A DNA stretch of 64,000 nucleotides from Pedobacter sp. GTDB lineage: Bacteria; Bacteroidota; Bacteroidia; Sphingobacteriales; Sphingobacteriaceae. The stretch lies in the NCBI GenBank assembly GCA_031119475.1, contig JAVHXV010000003.1:124001-188000 (forward strand). Reading direction: 5' to 3'. A model generated the notes under the pieces. It was not told the origin of the DNA and searched no databases. It saw only the letters and a program-made list of their open reading frames with translations. A program made the position numbers and the translations under genes. Below are positions 27,011 through 35,460 of this stretch, piece after piece (within the stretch, counting starts at the first letter, position 1; every line of letters begins with the position of its first letter).

Positions 27011-27313
27011 CTCACAAATCAATCTAATTTAGGGAATTTTCCCCATCCTCCCCCTGCCCCCCTCCGGAGGGGGACATGCGTGGCGCATAGATCTATCCCG
27101 AGATAGGATTTGGCGTATCCCTATAGCTACCCTGTGTCCCTCCCAACGAATGTCGGGACAGATGAATCGATGGGGGGGGGGTGGAAGATGTACAAATAGA
27201 TTACTCCCATTCCTCCCTTAAGAGAGTTCTCAGTTACATACCTAACAATCAACTCAACAGTTAAACAATTAACCAATTAATCAGTTAACCAGTCTTTTGA
27301 ACTTAAACTATAA
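27011..27313. other. Gene-free stretch with repeat copy and low-complexity tail
   Basis: This stretch holds the right DUF559-associated repeat, a run of ten G residues (27172-27181) and a third partial unit after 27193. It then continues with GTTAAACAATTAACCAATTAATCAGTTAACC words near 27250-27295. I see no gene or terminator in it. Confidence 0.7.
27040..27184. repeat. Repeat copy right of the DUF559 gene
   Basis: This is the partner of the copy at 26503-26642, in direct orientation. The small hairpin TCTATCCCGAGATAGGA and TGTCGGGAC are retained. It is followed by GGGTGGAAGATGTAC and then AAATAGAT and a TCCCATTCCTCCC stretch that resembles the start of a further unit. Confidence 0.75.
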
Positions 27314-28360
27314 TCACCACCTGATCAATGCGCTTGCCCAGGTAAAACCAGAGCCAAAGGCAGCAAGACAGATAAGATCGCCATCTTTGATTTTTCCGGC
27401 CTCCCAAGCCTCACTCAAGGCGATGGGCACCGATGCGGCAGTAGTATTCCCATATTTCTGGATGTTGTTGAAAACCTTTTCATCAGGGAGGTCCAACAAC
27501 TGCTGCACATATTGGCTAATGCGGAGATTGGCCTGATGGGGCACCAAAAGGTCGATGTCCTGGGCAGAAAGCTGGTTGGCTTGCAGCGCTTCCCTGATCA
27601 CTTCTGGAAATTTGACCACTGCCTTTTTGAATACCGCAGGTCCATCCATATAAGGGAGTGCCGAACCACTCTGCAACTGCTCTGTTGTTAAAAACAGCCC
27701 CCCCAGCTCCTGATCGGGATAGCCTGGTTTTTCTGGCATCCATTTATTGGCATGCGAACCAGGATAGAACATGGCCAAAATTTCTGCATCTGCGCCATCG
27801 CTGTGCAAGTGTGTGCTCAAAATCCCCTGACCTTCCTTTTGTGCCGGTTGCAGCACCACTGCACCTGCACCATCACCAAAAATGACCGAAACATTTCGGC
27901 TCCTGGTTTCGAAATCCATCGCAAAAGAGTGCTTTTCACTACCGACCACTAAGATATTCTTGTACATCCCTGTTTTGATAAATTGATCGGCTATGGAAAG
28001 GGCATACAAAAACCCAGAACATTGATTGCGTACATCAAGGGCACCCACTTCCTTCATCTTCATTTCACGCTGTAACAACACCCCGCAGCCCGGAAAATAA
28101 TAATCGGGGCTCAAAGTTGCGAAAATAATGAAATCAACATCCTGTGCCGTAATGCCTGCACGTCCAATGGCAATTTTAGCAGCTTCCACCCCCATGGTGG
28201 TCGTCGTTTCTTCCAATCGATCTGCAAACCTGCGCTCCCTAATTCCTGTCCGCTCCTGGATCCATTCATCGTTGGTATCCATAAACCGGGAAAGATCCGC
28301 ATTGGTATAGACATTTTTGGGTACGTAATGGCCGATCCCGGCGATCCTTGAACTTTGCAT
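27314..28360 (-). CDS. 3-oxoacyl-ACP synthase III family protein (FabH-like)
   Basis: A 348-residue thiolase-fold enzyme condensing an acyl-CoA starter with malonyl-ACP. The catalytic triad is visible: Cys114 (VRNQCSGFLYA), His275 (LVPHQANLR) and Asn305 (KYGNTTAAS). The N-terminus GIGHYVPKNVYTN and DEWIQERTGIRERR are classic. It is somewhat longer than housekeeping FabH, with extra residues at about 180-230 (FYPGSHANKWMPEKPGYPDQ). No other fatty-acid synthesis genes are adjacent, so it may be a second, specialised KASIII rather than the primary one. Confidence 0.9.
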   Translation of the reverse strand: MQSSRIAGIGHYVPKNVYTNADLSRFMDTNDEWIQERTGIRERRFADRLEETTTTMGVEAAKIAIGRAGITAQDVDFIIFATLSPDYYFPGCGVLLQREMKMKEVGALDVRNQCSGFLYALSIADQFIKTGMYKNILVVGSEKHSFAMDFETRSRNVSVIFGDGAGAVVLQPAQKEGQGILSTHLHSDGADAEILAMFYPGSHANKWMPEKPGYPDQELGGLFLTTEQLQSGSALPYMDGPAVFKKAVVKFPEVIREALQANQLSAQDIDLLVPHQANLRISQYVQQLLDLPDEKVFNNIQKYGNTTAASVPIALSEAWEAGKIKDGDLICLAAFGSGFTWASALIRW

Positions 28361-28433
28361 CTTGATGAGGTTTGATCAATAAAGATAAGATTTCCCCTTC
28401 ATTTAATCGCCATCACGCAGGCCCTAAATGCGG

Positions 28434-28536
28434 ATGTTGTTCGGGCTTTGTTCGGGAAGTGTTAGCAAAACATTGGTAAAAAGCGGGTTTTACCGAGCAT
28501 TACCCGAACAAATCCCTACTTCTTCCGAACAAACAT
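28434..28536. repeat. Nested three-tier inverted repeat
   Basis: Outer arms ATGTTGTTCGG (28434-28444) and CCGAACAAACAT (28525-28536) differ by one base. Middle arms TTTGTTCGGG (28447-28456) and CCCGAACAAA (28503-28512) are perfect. Inner arms GGTAAAA (28475-28481) and TTTTACC (28488-28494) are perfect. It lies between the divergent FabH-like and clpS genes. Confidence 0.65.
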
Positions 28537-28611
28537 GCAGATTTGGCTGCCATACAGCACCTGCTCAATCCATTATGCCAAGTAATTTTTAATTCTTAGT
28601 TCCAAATTGCG

Positions 28612-28619
28612 TAATTTTG
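28612..28619 (+). promoter_or_regulatory. Candidate -7 box very close to the clpS start codon
   Basis: TAATTTTG matches TAnnTTTG and ends 4 bp before the ATG, implying a near-leaderless message. No -33 element is clear. Confidence 0.35.
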
Positions 28620-28623
28620 CAGC

Positions 28624-28905
28624 ATGTCTACGGAAACCAAAGAAGAAACATTCACCCTCGAAGAAATCCTTACTTCTTTAAAAACTGTACATCGTCTCAT
28701 CTTATGGAATGATGAGGTGAATACTTTTGATCATGTGATCTGGTGCATGATGAAATATTTGGACTATTCAGAATCACAAGCCGAAAAAATCGCCTGGGAA
28801 GTGCATACCAAAGGTAAATGTGCAGTCTTAGAAGGTTCCTTTACCGAAATGGAAGTCTACCGCAAAATTTTGCAACAGGAAGGGCTAACGGTTTCTGTAG
28901 ATTGA
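28624..28905 (+). CDS. clpS: ATP-dependent Clp protease adaptor ClpS
   Basis: A 93-residue adaptor that delivers N-degron substrates to ClpAP. The ClpS fold is clear: HRLILWNDEVNTFDHVIWCM with the Asn-Asp pair of the N-degron pocket, then IAWEVHTKGKCAVLEGSF with the conserved His, and EVYRKILQQEGLTVSV at the end. The N-terminal extension is about 25 residues and acidic. Its stop lies 7 bp before the convergent thioredoxin-like gene. Confidence 0.95.
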   Translation: MSTETKEETFTLEEILTSLKTVHRLILWNDEVNTFDHVIWCMMKYLDYSESQAEKIAWEVHTKGKCAVLEGSFTEMEVYRKILQQEGLTVSVD

Positions 28906-28912
28906 TTAGAAT

Positions 28913-29518
28913 TTATCGGGCACTTAAAGATTGGAGCAAGGTGGTAAATTCTGCTTGTGTACTCAAGGTCTTGTCTTTTGCATACCATCCATGTAGCTTT
29001 TCGGCCGTAATGGCATAATCTACCTGTTCTTTTTTCCAATCCGCCAATAGGCTCTGGAGCACGGCCGGCCTTGGCCCCCATTTCAGCAGCACTTCATGAT
29101 TTTCGTCCAGCACCAGCAGTACGGGGATGGCCCTTCCACCATTGGTGAGGTATCTGTCCATGATGTCGAGGTGCTGGTCGCGCAGGATGAACTTCAGGTC
29201 GAAATGATCAGGCGCTGCCCGGACCAGCTTATCGATCACGGGCACGATCTGGGCTGCATCACCACACCATCCCTCACTGATCACCAGCAGGTGATAGTTT
29301 CCTTTCACTTGGCCAATGGCATCCAAGAGCGATGGGGTCAGCATGGTGGTTTTTTCTACCCTGTTCATGCGCTGAATATTCATTTTCGTATAATGTAGCA
29401 TGGCTTCGGAATGATCTGGGCCTGTAGTTTTGCCTTCCAATAAAAGTGTGCTGATCAATTGTCGATATTGGGCATATTCAAGTGCCTCGTTATCAAAAAT
29501 ATTACGGTAATTCTCCAT
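28913..29518 (-). CDS. Thioredoxin-family protein
   Basis: A 201-residue cytoplasmic protein with a thioredoxin fold of the Thioredoxin_9 type. The active-site region is SEGWCGDAAQIVPVIDKL, where a single Cys replaces the usual CxxC (W-C-G-D), followed by the cis-proline region RAIPVLLVLDENHEV. The C-terminal helix includes WKKEQVDYAITAEKLHGWY. The single cysteine suggests it is not a standard disulfide reductase. It is a monocistronic gene converging on clpS. Confidence 0.85.
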   Translation of the reverse strand: MENYRNIFDNEALEYAQYRQLISTLLLEGKTTGPDHSEAMLHYTKMNIQRMNRVEKTTMLTPSLLDAIGQVKGNYHLLVISEGWCGDAAQIVPVIDKLVRAAPDHFDLKFILRDQHLDIMDRYLTNGGRAIPVLLVLDENHEVLLKWGPRPAVLQSLLADWKKEQVDYAITAEKLHGWYAKDKTLSTQAEFTTLLQSLSAR

Positions 29519-29613
29519 AAATAGCTGTAATAAAATAGTTACTACCTCTTTTTTTAAACCTTCAGTATCGACCTTTGTCTCTGTTTTAAAGGAAAACGGA
29601 AGAAAATTAAAAA

Positions 29614-32103
29614 ATGAAACGAATTTTAAGCAAAGTTCTGTTATTGACAGCGATTATCTGTTTAATAACTGTCAAACTTTTTGCACAGACCAGCAATAAC
29701 GGTAAGATCAGCGGAAAGGTTATAGATGCGCAGACCAGCGAAACCATCCCATTTGCTTCGGCAATCTTATTGGATAAAAAAACAAAAGCAAACATCAAGC
29801 TCGTGCAGACCGATATTGATGGAAATTTTGTCATTACCAATATCCCAAAAGGCGTTTATACATTCAAGGCCAGTTATGTCGGCTATCAGACCATGGTGCG
29901 TGATTCGATCAGCATTTCTGATGCCGTAAATGACATCAAGCTGGGCACGGTCAAAATGAAAACGGCCAAGGGAAATATCCTGAATGAGGTAACAGTTACC
30001 GCACCCAAAACTACGATGCAGTTGGGCATTGATAAAAAGATCTTTTCGGTAGACCAAAGTTTGGTGAGCGAAGGCGGTTCTGCATCAGACCTATTGCAGA
30101 ATGTACCTTCCGTACAGACCGATATCGATGGAAATGTAAGCCTACGTGGCTCTTCTGGTGTAAAGGTGCTGATTGATGGGAAACCATCGCTCATCGCAGG
30201 CGGAAATGTGGCACAGATCCTTCAATCCATTCCAGCTAGTTCGATCGAAAGCGTAGAGCTCATCACCAACCCTTCGGCCAAATATGATGCAGAAGGACAA
30301 TCTGGCATCATTAACATCGTGCTCAAAAGAAACAAAAAACTGGGCTTTAACGGCTCGTTGGCCCTTACTGCAGGTAACCGCGACAACTACAATGCAAATA
30401 CCAGCTTAAGCTTCCAGAACAAAAAAATAAACCTCTACGGAAATTACAGCTACCGATATGGCAATCGCATCGGTGGAGGATACAACAACATCTCCTATTT
30501 CAATACCAGCAGCAGTACGGCATTTGCAGACCAGAATACGGATTCCAGGAACCTAAATAAAGGCCATAACCTAAAGGCGGGCATCGATTATTATGTTGCA
30601 GATAAAACCGTCCTGAGCTTTTCTTCAGGATTAAATTTTAGGGATGAAAATGAAACAGAATTGCTCAACATCAACCAGTTTGGCGCCACACGAAATCCAT
30701 TGTTGCTCAGCAACCGCACCAATCAGGAAAATGGCGGGGGCAATAGTTACGACCTTAACTTCGACATCAGTCAGAAGTTTAAAAAACCAAAGGAAGAACT
30801 GACCTTTAACTTTGGGTTTTCAGAGGGCAATAATGACAATTATCAGGTCTACAATACCAATACCTACAACGTAAATGGTGTAAACGTGATCAGTAGTCCT
30901 GATGTTCAGCGCACCGACCGCAACAGTTTTAACCGAAACTACAATGCACAGGTCGATTATTCCCTCCCGCTTGGCAAGGCCGGAAAGTTGGAGGCTGGAT
31001 TGAGAAGCCAGATCAGGATTGCCGAAAGCAGCACCTTTGCCGATGAAGTCAGTCCGGTAAACGGCCAGTTTAATTTTAACTATGCGTTAAGCAATGAGTT
31101 CAACAACAAGGACCAGGTGCATGCAGCCTATTTCAACTACCAGAACCAGATCAAGGATTTTGGCTATCAATTGGGCCTACGTGCCGAAGATGCCAGCCTG
31201 ACCACGCAATTGGGCGCATACGACATTAATTCTAACCTCAATTATATCCCGGGCAAAGTAGCCTATCGCAGAATTTATCCAAGTATCTTTTTGACCCAAA
31301 AACTAAAAGGCGACCAACAGTTGCAGCTGAGCTACAGCCGTAGGGTAAACAGGCCAAGGGGATGGGATACCAACCCGTTCATCGATGTTTCCGACCCGTT
31401 GGCCCATCGTCAGGGAAATGTTAACCTTAAACCAGAAGATGTGCATGCATTTGAATTGAGCTACAGCAAGTTCTTTAGCAAATGGTCATTGATTTCAACT
31501 GCCTACCTCCGTCAAACTAATGATGTAATCCAGAGGATCCGCACCGAACCAGATGCCAATGGGATAACCTTGGTCACTCCTCAAAACTTGACCAGGAGCA
31601 CGGCCAGCGGATTGGAGCTCATTGGTAAGTTCGATCTGTACAAGAGCTGGAACTTTACGGCCAACGTTAACCTTTACCAGAGCAAGATCGAAGGTGTGCC
31701 CGCATTCGGGGTGGTGGAGAATTCTGGCTTCAGCTATAATGCCAACATCACCAACAACTTCATACTACCACATGGCATTACCATGCAGTTAAGGGGAGAA
31801 TACCGCTCGAGGGAAGTAATGGCCCAAGGAAAACGGAAAGCCATGTACGGACTGGATGCCGGTGCGAAATACGATATCAGTAAAAAAGCGAGCTTAAGCT
31901 TGAACGTAAGGGATGTTTTTTCGACCAGAAAATGGCAGATGACAACCGGAGGCGCCTATTCGATCACCGATTTCAGCCGTTCGATGCAAGGTACCATGGC
32001 CAACCTGACCTTCTCCTACCGCTTTGGCAAAACAGACTTTGGATTTAAGAAAACAAAAAAATCAGACGAACAGAATAATCGCCCAGATGAAGAATCATTT
32101 TAA
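29614..32103 (+). CDS. TonB-dependent receptor-like outer-membrane beta-barrel protein
   Basis: An 829-residue outer-membrane receptor. A signal peptide (cleavage near VKLFAQ) is followed by a carboxypeptidase-regulatory beta-sandwich at about residues 30-115 (GKISGKVIDAQTSETIPFA). A plug follows at about 135-235 (LLQNVPSVQTDIDG, SIESVELITNPSAKYDAEG), and then a long barrel of the OMP_b-brl_3 type ending in MANLTFSYRFGK. No SusD partner is adjacent, so polysaccharide uptake is unsupported; the ligand is unknown. A related receptor begins 21 bp downstream. Confidence 0.9.
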   Translation: MKRILSKVLLLTAIICLITVKLFAQTSNNGKISGKVIDAQTSETIPFASAILLDKKTKANIKLVQTDIDGNFVITNIPKGVYTFKASYVGYQTMVRDSISISDAVNDIKLGTVKMKTAKGNILNEVTVTAPKTTMQLGIDKKIFSVDQSLVSEGGSASDLLQNVPSVQTDIDGNVSLRGSSGVKVLIDGKPSLIAGGNVAQILQSIPASSIESVELITNPSAKYDAEGQSGIINIVLKRNKKLGFNGSLALTAGNRDNYNANTSLSFQNKKINLYGNYSYRYGNRIGGGYNNISYFNTSSSTAFADQNTDSRNLNKGHNLKAGIDYYVADKTVLSFSSGLNFRDENETELLNINQFGATRNPLLLSNRTNQENGGGNSYDLNFDISQKFKKPKEELTFNFGFSEGNNDNYQVYNTNTYNVNGVNVISSPDVQRTDRNSFNRNYNAQVDYSLPLGKAGKLEAGLRSQIRIAESSTFADEVSPVNGQFNFNYALSNEFNNKDQVHAAYFNYQNQIKDFGYQLGLRAEDASLTTQLGAYDINSNLNYIPGKVAYRRIYPSIFLTQKLKGDQQLQLSYSRRVNRPRGWDTNPFIDVSDPLAHRQGNVNLKPEDVHAFELSYSKFFSKWSLISTAYLRQTNDVIQRIRTEPDANGITLVTPQNLTRSTASGLELIGKFDLYKSWNFTANVNLYQSKIEGVPAFGVVENSGFSYNANITNNFILPHGITMQLRGEYRSREVMAQGKRKAMYGLDAGAKYDISKKASLSLNVRDVFSTRKWQMTTGGAYSITDFSRSMQGTMANLTFSYRFGKTDFGFKKTKKSDEQNNRPDEESF

Positions 32104-32124
32104 AACTTTATCTTTGCGCTCATC

Positions 32125-34533
32125 TTGAAAAGATTACTCCCTTATTTAGTTGTTTGTATTGCCTTAACCTTAGTTTCATTCCGGGCCAAAAGTGCCGAAA
32201 AAGGTATTGTTAGAGGTAAAGTAGTGGAAGAGGTTGGCGCACTGCCCATTCCTTTTGCTATTGTTTCTGTTTTTGAATCAACTGCCGAGCAGCCCCTGTA
32301 TACGATACAGACTGATGAAAACGGCTACTTTAAGTTCATCAATCTCAAAATTGGAACCTATAAGGTTAAAGTAAGCTACATTGGCTATACCACTTTGTTT
32401 GTGAACGAAATCGTGATCAACGACAAAGATTACGATAAAAATATAGGCAACCTGAAGCTGGCCGCCGAACAGGGGAATTTGAATGAGGTCGTTATCAGCG
32501 CACAAAAGCCATTGGTTGAAATGGGCGCAGATGTAATTACCTATAACGTAGGTTCTTCTGTCATGGCCGAAGGCAGCACCGCCACAGACGTGCTCAAAAA
32601 TGTACCGATGGTACAGGTCGATATCGATGGAAACGCCAGTATCTCTGGCAAAAGGAGTACGCGCGTTTTTATTGATGGGAAGCCTTCAGAATACATGACC
32701 TCGAACATTGCAGACCTGCTCAATGTATTGCCTTCTGATGCCATTGATAAGATTGAAGTAATGACCAACCCGCCTTCTAAATACTCTGGCGATGGCGAGG
32801 GGATCCTTAACATCGTGATGAAAAAGGGTTTTAAGGTGGGCTTTAATGGAAATGTGAGCGTAAATGCCGGCATGCAGGGAAATACGAACGCAAATGCCAG
32901 CGCATCTTATCGCGGCAAAAACTATAACATTTTGGGCAGCACGGCATGGCGGCAAAATGTGGGGCGATCGACAAGCGAAAGCTATCGGACTAACTTATTC
33001 CCTGATACCACGTTTTATTACAATCAGTTCAATAGGGCAAAAAGCAACAATGATGGCGGCAATTTTAGGCTAGGTTTTGATTGGGACATCACCCCTAAGC
33101 AGAGCTTGAGGCTGAGCACCAATTATAACATCAACAACAGCAATAGCCGCTCAGGAAATGATTTTTATTACATCAATGAGAGCCAGGTGGCCACGCGCCT
33201 GCGGAACCAGCAGAATACCGGCGATGGCCATAGTGACAACTTGGTATTTAATGCCGATTATAGTCTACAGACCGATTCTGTTGGTGGAAAACTGACCATG
33301 GGCATTACGGCCAATACCAACTCCTATACCAACGCAAGTTCTTTTGGCAGGTCTTATGCCTTTCCGGCTAACCTGAGCCCAAGTTTACAGGAAAACCACA
33401 ATGGAATCGATAACCAGGGCATCACTTTTAACCTGGATTATGATAAGCCAGTCTTTAAGAAAAGAGACCAGCTCGAATTTGGGGTCGCCTATAACTACCG
33501 CAAAAACGACAACGACCTGGTCGTAGAGAACCTGAACTACAAGACCAACCTATTCGTTACCAATCTGGCATTAAGTAATAAATTCTTTTATAACGAAAAT
33601 ATCTTGTCAGGCTATGCCTCCTACAATTACCGTAAAAATGGATGGGGACTAAAAGGGGGGCTAAGGGCCGAATATACGAACGTTAATTTTGACCTTAGCA
33701 CGGGCGATAGCTACAATGTTAACCCCTATTTTAGTGTATTTCCCAATATTTCGGTCAACCGTTTCTTTAAGAAACGATACAATTTCGGATTAACTTATAG
33801 TGTAAGGATTAATAGGCCACGCGAAAATTTCCTTAATCCGCAGGTAAACAATGCCGATACGTTAAATATCTCTTATGGTAATCCGGACTTATCGCCTTCT
33901 TACACCCATCAAATGGACCTCAGTTTTGGTGCATTCGGACAGAAATGGTCTTTCACGCCCCGTCTAACCTATTCGACCAGCAGCGGTGTGATCGAGCGTT
34001 ACCGGATCGTGAACAAGAATGGCGTATCTGAAAACACCTATGACAATGTAGGAACCAACAACCGATTGGCCCTGATGCTGATTGGAAATTTCAGGCCAAA
34101 CAACAAGATTTCGGCCAACGGAAACTTTACGGTCATCCAGAGCAAATACATTTCAAGGCTTAATTCCTCCTTAAATAGAGATGGTATCAGTTTATTGGCT
34201 ACGCTGGGCTTTTCGATGCAGCTTCCTTACAAGACAGCTTTTGAAAGCAATCTGAACTACACCAACCTCATCAGTGCGCAGGGCCGCAATAAAGGTTCGA
34301 TCATTACGAGCTTTGGTGCCAGGAAATCTTTTTTCAAGAATACATTAACGACACGTATCAGCACCAGCGATCCATTTGGCAGGCGGAACAACAGTTCGAA
34401 CAGCAGCGGCACCAATTTTATTGCACAAAGCTATTCGCGGAGCAATACCAGCAACGTTAACCTCGCGCTCATCTACCGGTTTACCAAGGTAAAAGTAAAG
34501 AAGGTAGTGATCCCACCACCACCTAAGCCCTAA
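32125..34533 (+). CDS. TonB-dependent receptor-like outer-membrane protein, second of tandem pair
   Basis: An 802-residue protein of the same architecture as its upstream neighbour: a signal peptide (MKRLLPYLVVCIALTLVSF), carboxypeptidase-regulatory domain (GIVRGKVVEEVGALPIPFA), plug (VLKNVPMVQVDIDGNASI, IDKIEVMTNPPSKYSGDGEG) and a beta-barrel. The start is TTG: no ATG precedes the signal peptide in frame and none follows before residue 100. It probably forms one transcript with the preceding receptor. The ligand is unknown. The C-terminal tail is proline-rich (VVIPPPPKP). Confidence 0.88.
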   Translation: MKRLLPYLVVCIALTLVSFRAKSAEKGIVRGKVVEEVGALPIPFAIVSVFESTAEQPLYTIQTDENGYFKFINLKIGTYKVKVSYIGYTTLFVNEIVINDKDYDKNIGNLKLAAEQGNLNEVVISAQKPLVEMGADVITYNVGSSVMAEGSTATDVLKNVPMVQVDIDGNASISGKRSTRVFIDGKPSEYMTSNIADLLNVLPSDAIDKIEVMTNPPSKYSGDGEGILNIVMKKGFKVGFNGNVSVNAGMQGNTNANASASYRGKNYNILGSTAWRQNVGRSTSESYRTNLFPDTTFYYNQFNRAKSNNDGGNFRLGFDWDITPKQSLRLSTNYNINNSNSRSGNDFYYINESQVATRLRNQQNTGDGHSDNLVFNADYSLQTDSVGGKLTMGITANTNSYTNASSFGRSYAFPANLSPSLQENHNGIDNQGITFNLDYDKPVFKKRDQLEFGVAYNYRKNDNDLVVENLNYKTNLFVTNLALSNKFFYNENILSGYASYNYRKNGWGLKGGLRAEYTNVNFDLSTGDSYNVNPYFSVFPNISVNRFFKKRYNFGLTYSVRINRPRENFLNPQVNNADTLNISYGNPDLSPSYTHQMDLSFGAFGQKWSFTPRLTYSTSSGVIERYRIVNKNGVSENTYDNVGTNNRLALMLIGNFRPNNKISANGNFTVIQSKYISRLNSSLNRDGISLLATLGFSMQLPYKTAFESNLNYTNLISAQGRNKGSIITSFGARKSFFKNTLTTRISTSDPFGRRNNSSNSSGTNFIAQSYSRSNTSNVNLALIYRFTKVKVKKVVIPPPPKP

Positions 34534-34537
34534 CTAG

Positions 34538-34550
34538 ACTTTGTCAAAGT
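34538..34550. repeat. ACTTTGTCAAAGT palindrome
   Basis: A 13-bp perfect inverted repeat (ACTTTG-T-CAAAGT) just after the second receptor stop. Related sites occur at 34650-34675, 52519-52537 and 52695-52707. Confidence 0.55.
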
Positions 34551-34649
34551 GATTTTGGGAATATATCCCATAAACTGGAGTTTCATCCATTCAACACCCG
34601 GTTTGGTATATTCTGGTGCCATTTGCCAGGTCAATTTTGCTGTGGGGAC

Positions 34650-34675
34650 TTTGACAATCTTTAAAGATTGTCAAA
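34650..34675. repeat. 26-bp perfect palindrome
   Basis: The site reads TTTGACAATCTTT followed by its exact reverse complement with no spacer. It lies 33 bp before the acyltransferase start. The adjoining 14-mer GGACTTTGACAATC (34646-34659) recurs inverted at 52631-52644. Confidence 0.75.
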
Positions 34676-34707
34676 CTGTTCGTATCTTGCGCCATATTTC
34701 AAATCCG

Positions 34708-35460
34708 ATGAACAAATTTTTGGGCTATATCTTTGGGGCAATCTTTCATCTCGTTTTCTTCCTGTTCCTTTGCCTTTTTCAGCCTATACAATGGATCTGC
34801 TATCGTTTTTTTGGCTATCATGCCCACAAGCATTCGGTTGATCTGTTAAACTTATTGCTCACTTATTGCAATTGGCTTTTGTTCAATTCCGTTACATTCA
34901 TCAACGAACAGGAACTGCCAACCGACCGTCCGATTATTTTTGTGGCCAACCACCAGAGCATGTACGATATTCCCGGACTGATCTGGAACCTAAGTAAGCA
35001 CCATCCCAAATTCATATCCAAGATTGAACTGGCCACGGGCATTCCGTCCATCTCTTTTAACCTCAAATATGGAGGCGGCGCAAACATCGATCGCAACGAC
35101 AGCAAACAGGCCATTTCAGAAATTCTGAAACTTGGGGTAAGAATGGCCGCCAACAACTGGAGCGCGGTCATCTTTCCAGAAGGCACACGCGCCAAGGATG
35201 GAAAGATCAAACCTTTTCTGGTGGGCGGCATCGCAACGCTGCTCAAAAAAGCACCAAATGCACTGGTCGTGCCGGTTGCCATCGAAAATTCCTGGAAAAT
35301 TGTCCGTTATGGAAACTACCCGCTAACAGTAGGCAATGCGCTGAAATGGACAGTACTGACCCCAATCGAGCCTGTTGGCAAAACCGCTGATGAGATTGTA
35401 CATGCAGCTGAACAATCGGTGCGAAAAAAGCTAGACCAAATCCTCTCCAATGAACTATAA
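34708..35460 (+). CDS. Lysophospholipid acyltransferase (PlsC-like)
   Basis: A 250-residue membrane-associated enzyme that acylates lysophosphatidate or related lipids. A hydrophobic N-terminus (FGAIFHLVFFLFLCLFQP) precedes the catalytic NHQSMYDIPG motif (H-x4-D). Motif III is FPEGTRAKDGKIKPF, and VVPVAIENSW follows. I placed the start at MNKFLGYIFG; the longer frame upstream crosses palindromic repeat sequence and is unlike the family. Its end overlaps the TraB/GumN gene by 11 bp. Whether it is the housekeeping PlsC cannot be told. Confidence 0.9.
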   Translation: MNKFLGYIFGAIFHLVFFLFLCLFQPIQWICYRFFGYHAHKHSVDLLNLLLTYCNWLLFNSVTFINEQELPTDRPIIFVANHQSMYDIPGLIWNLSKHHPKFISKIELATGIPSISFNLKYGGGANIDRNDSKQAISEILKLGVRMAANNWSAVIFPEGTRAKDGKIKPFLVGGIATLLKKAPNALVVPVAIENSWKIVRYGNYPLTVGNALKWTVLTPIEPVGKTADEIVHAAEQSVRKKLDQILSNEL

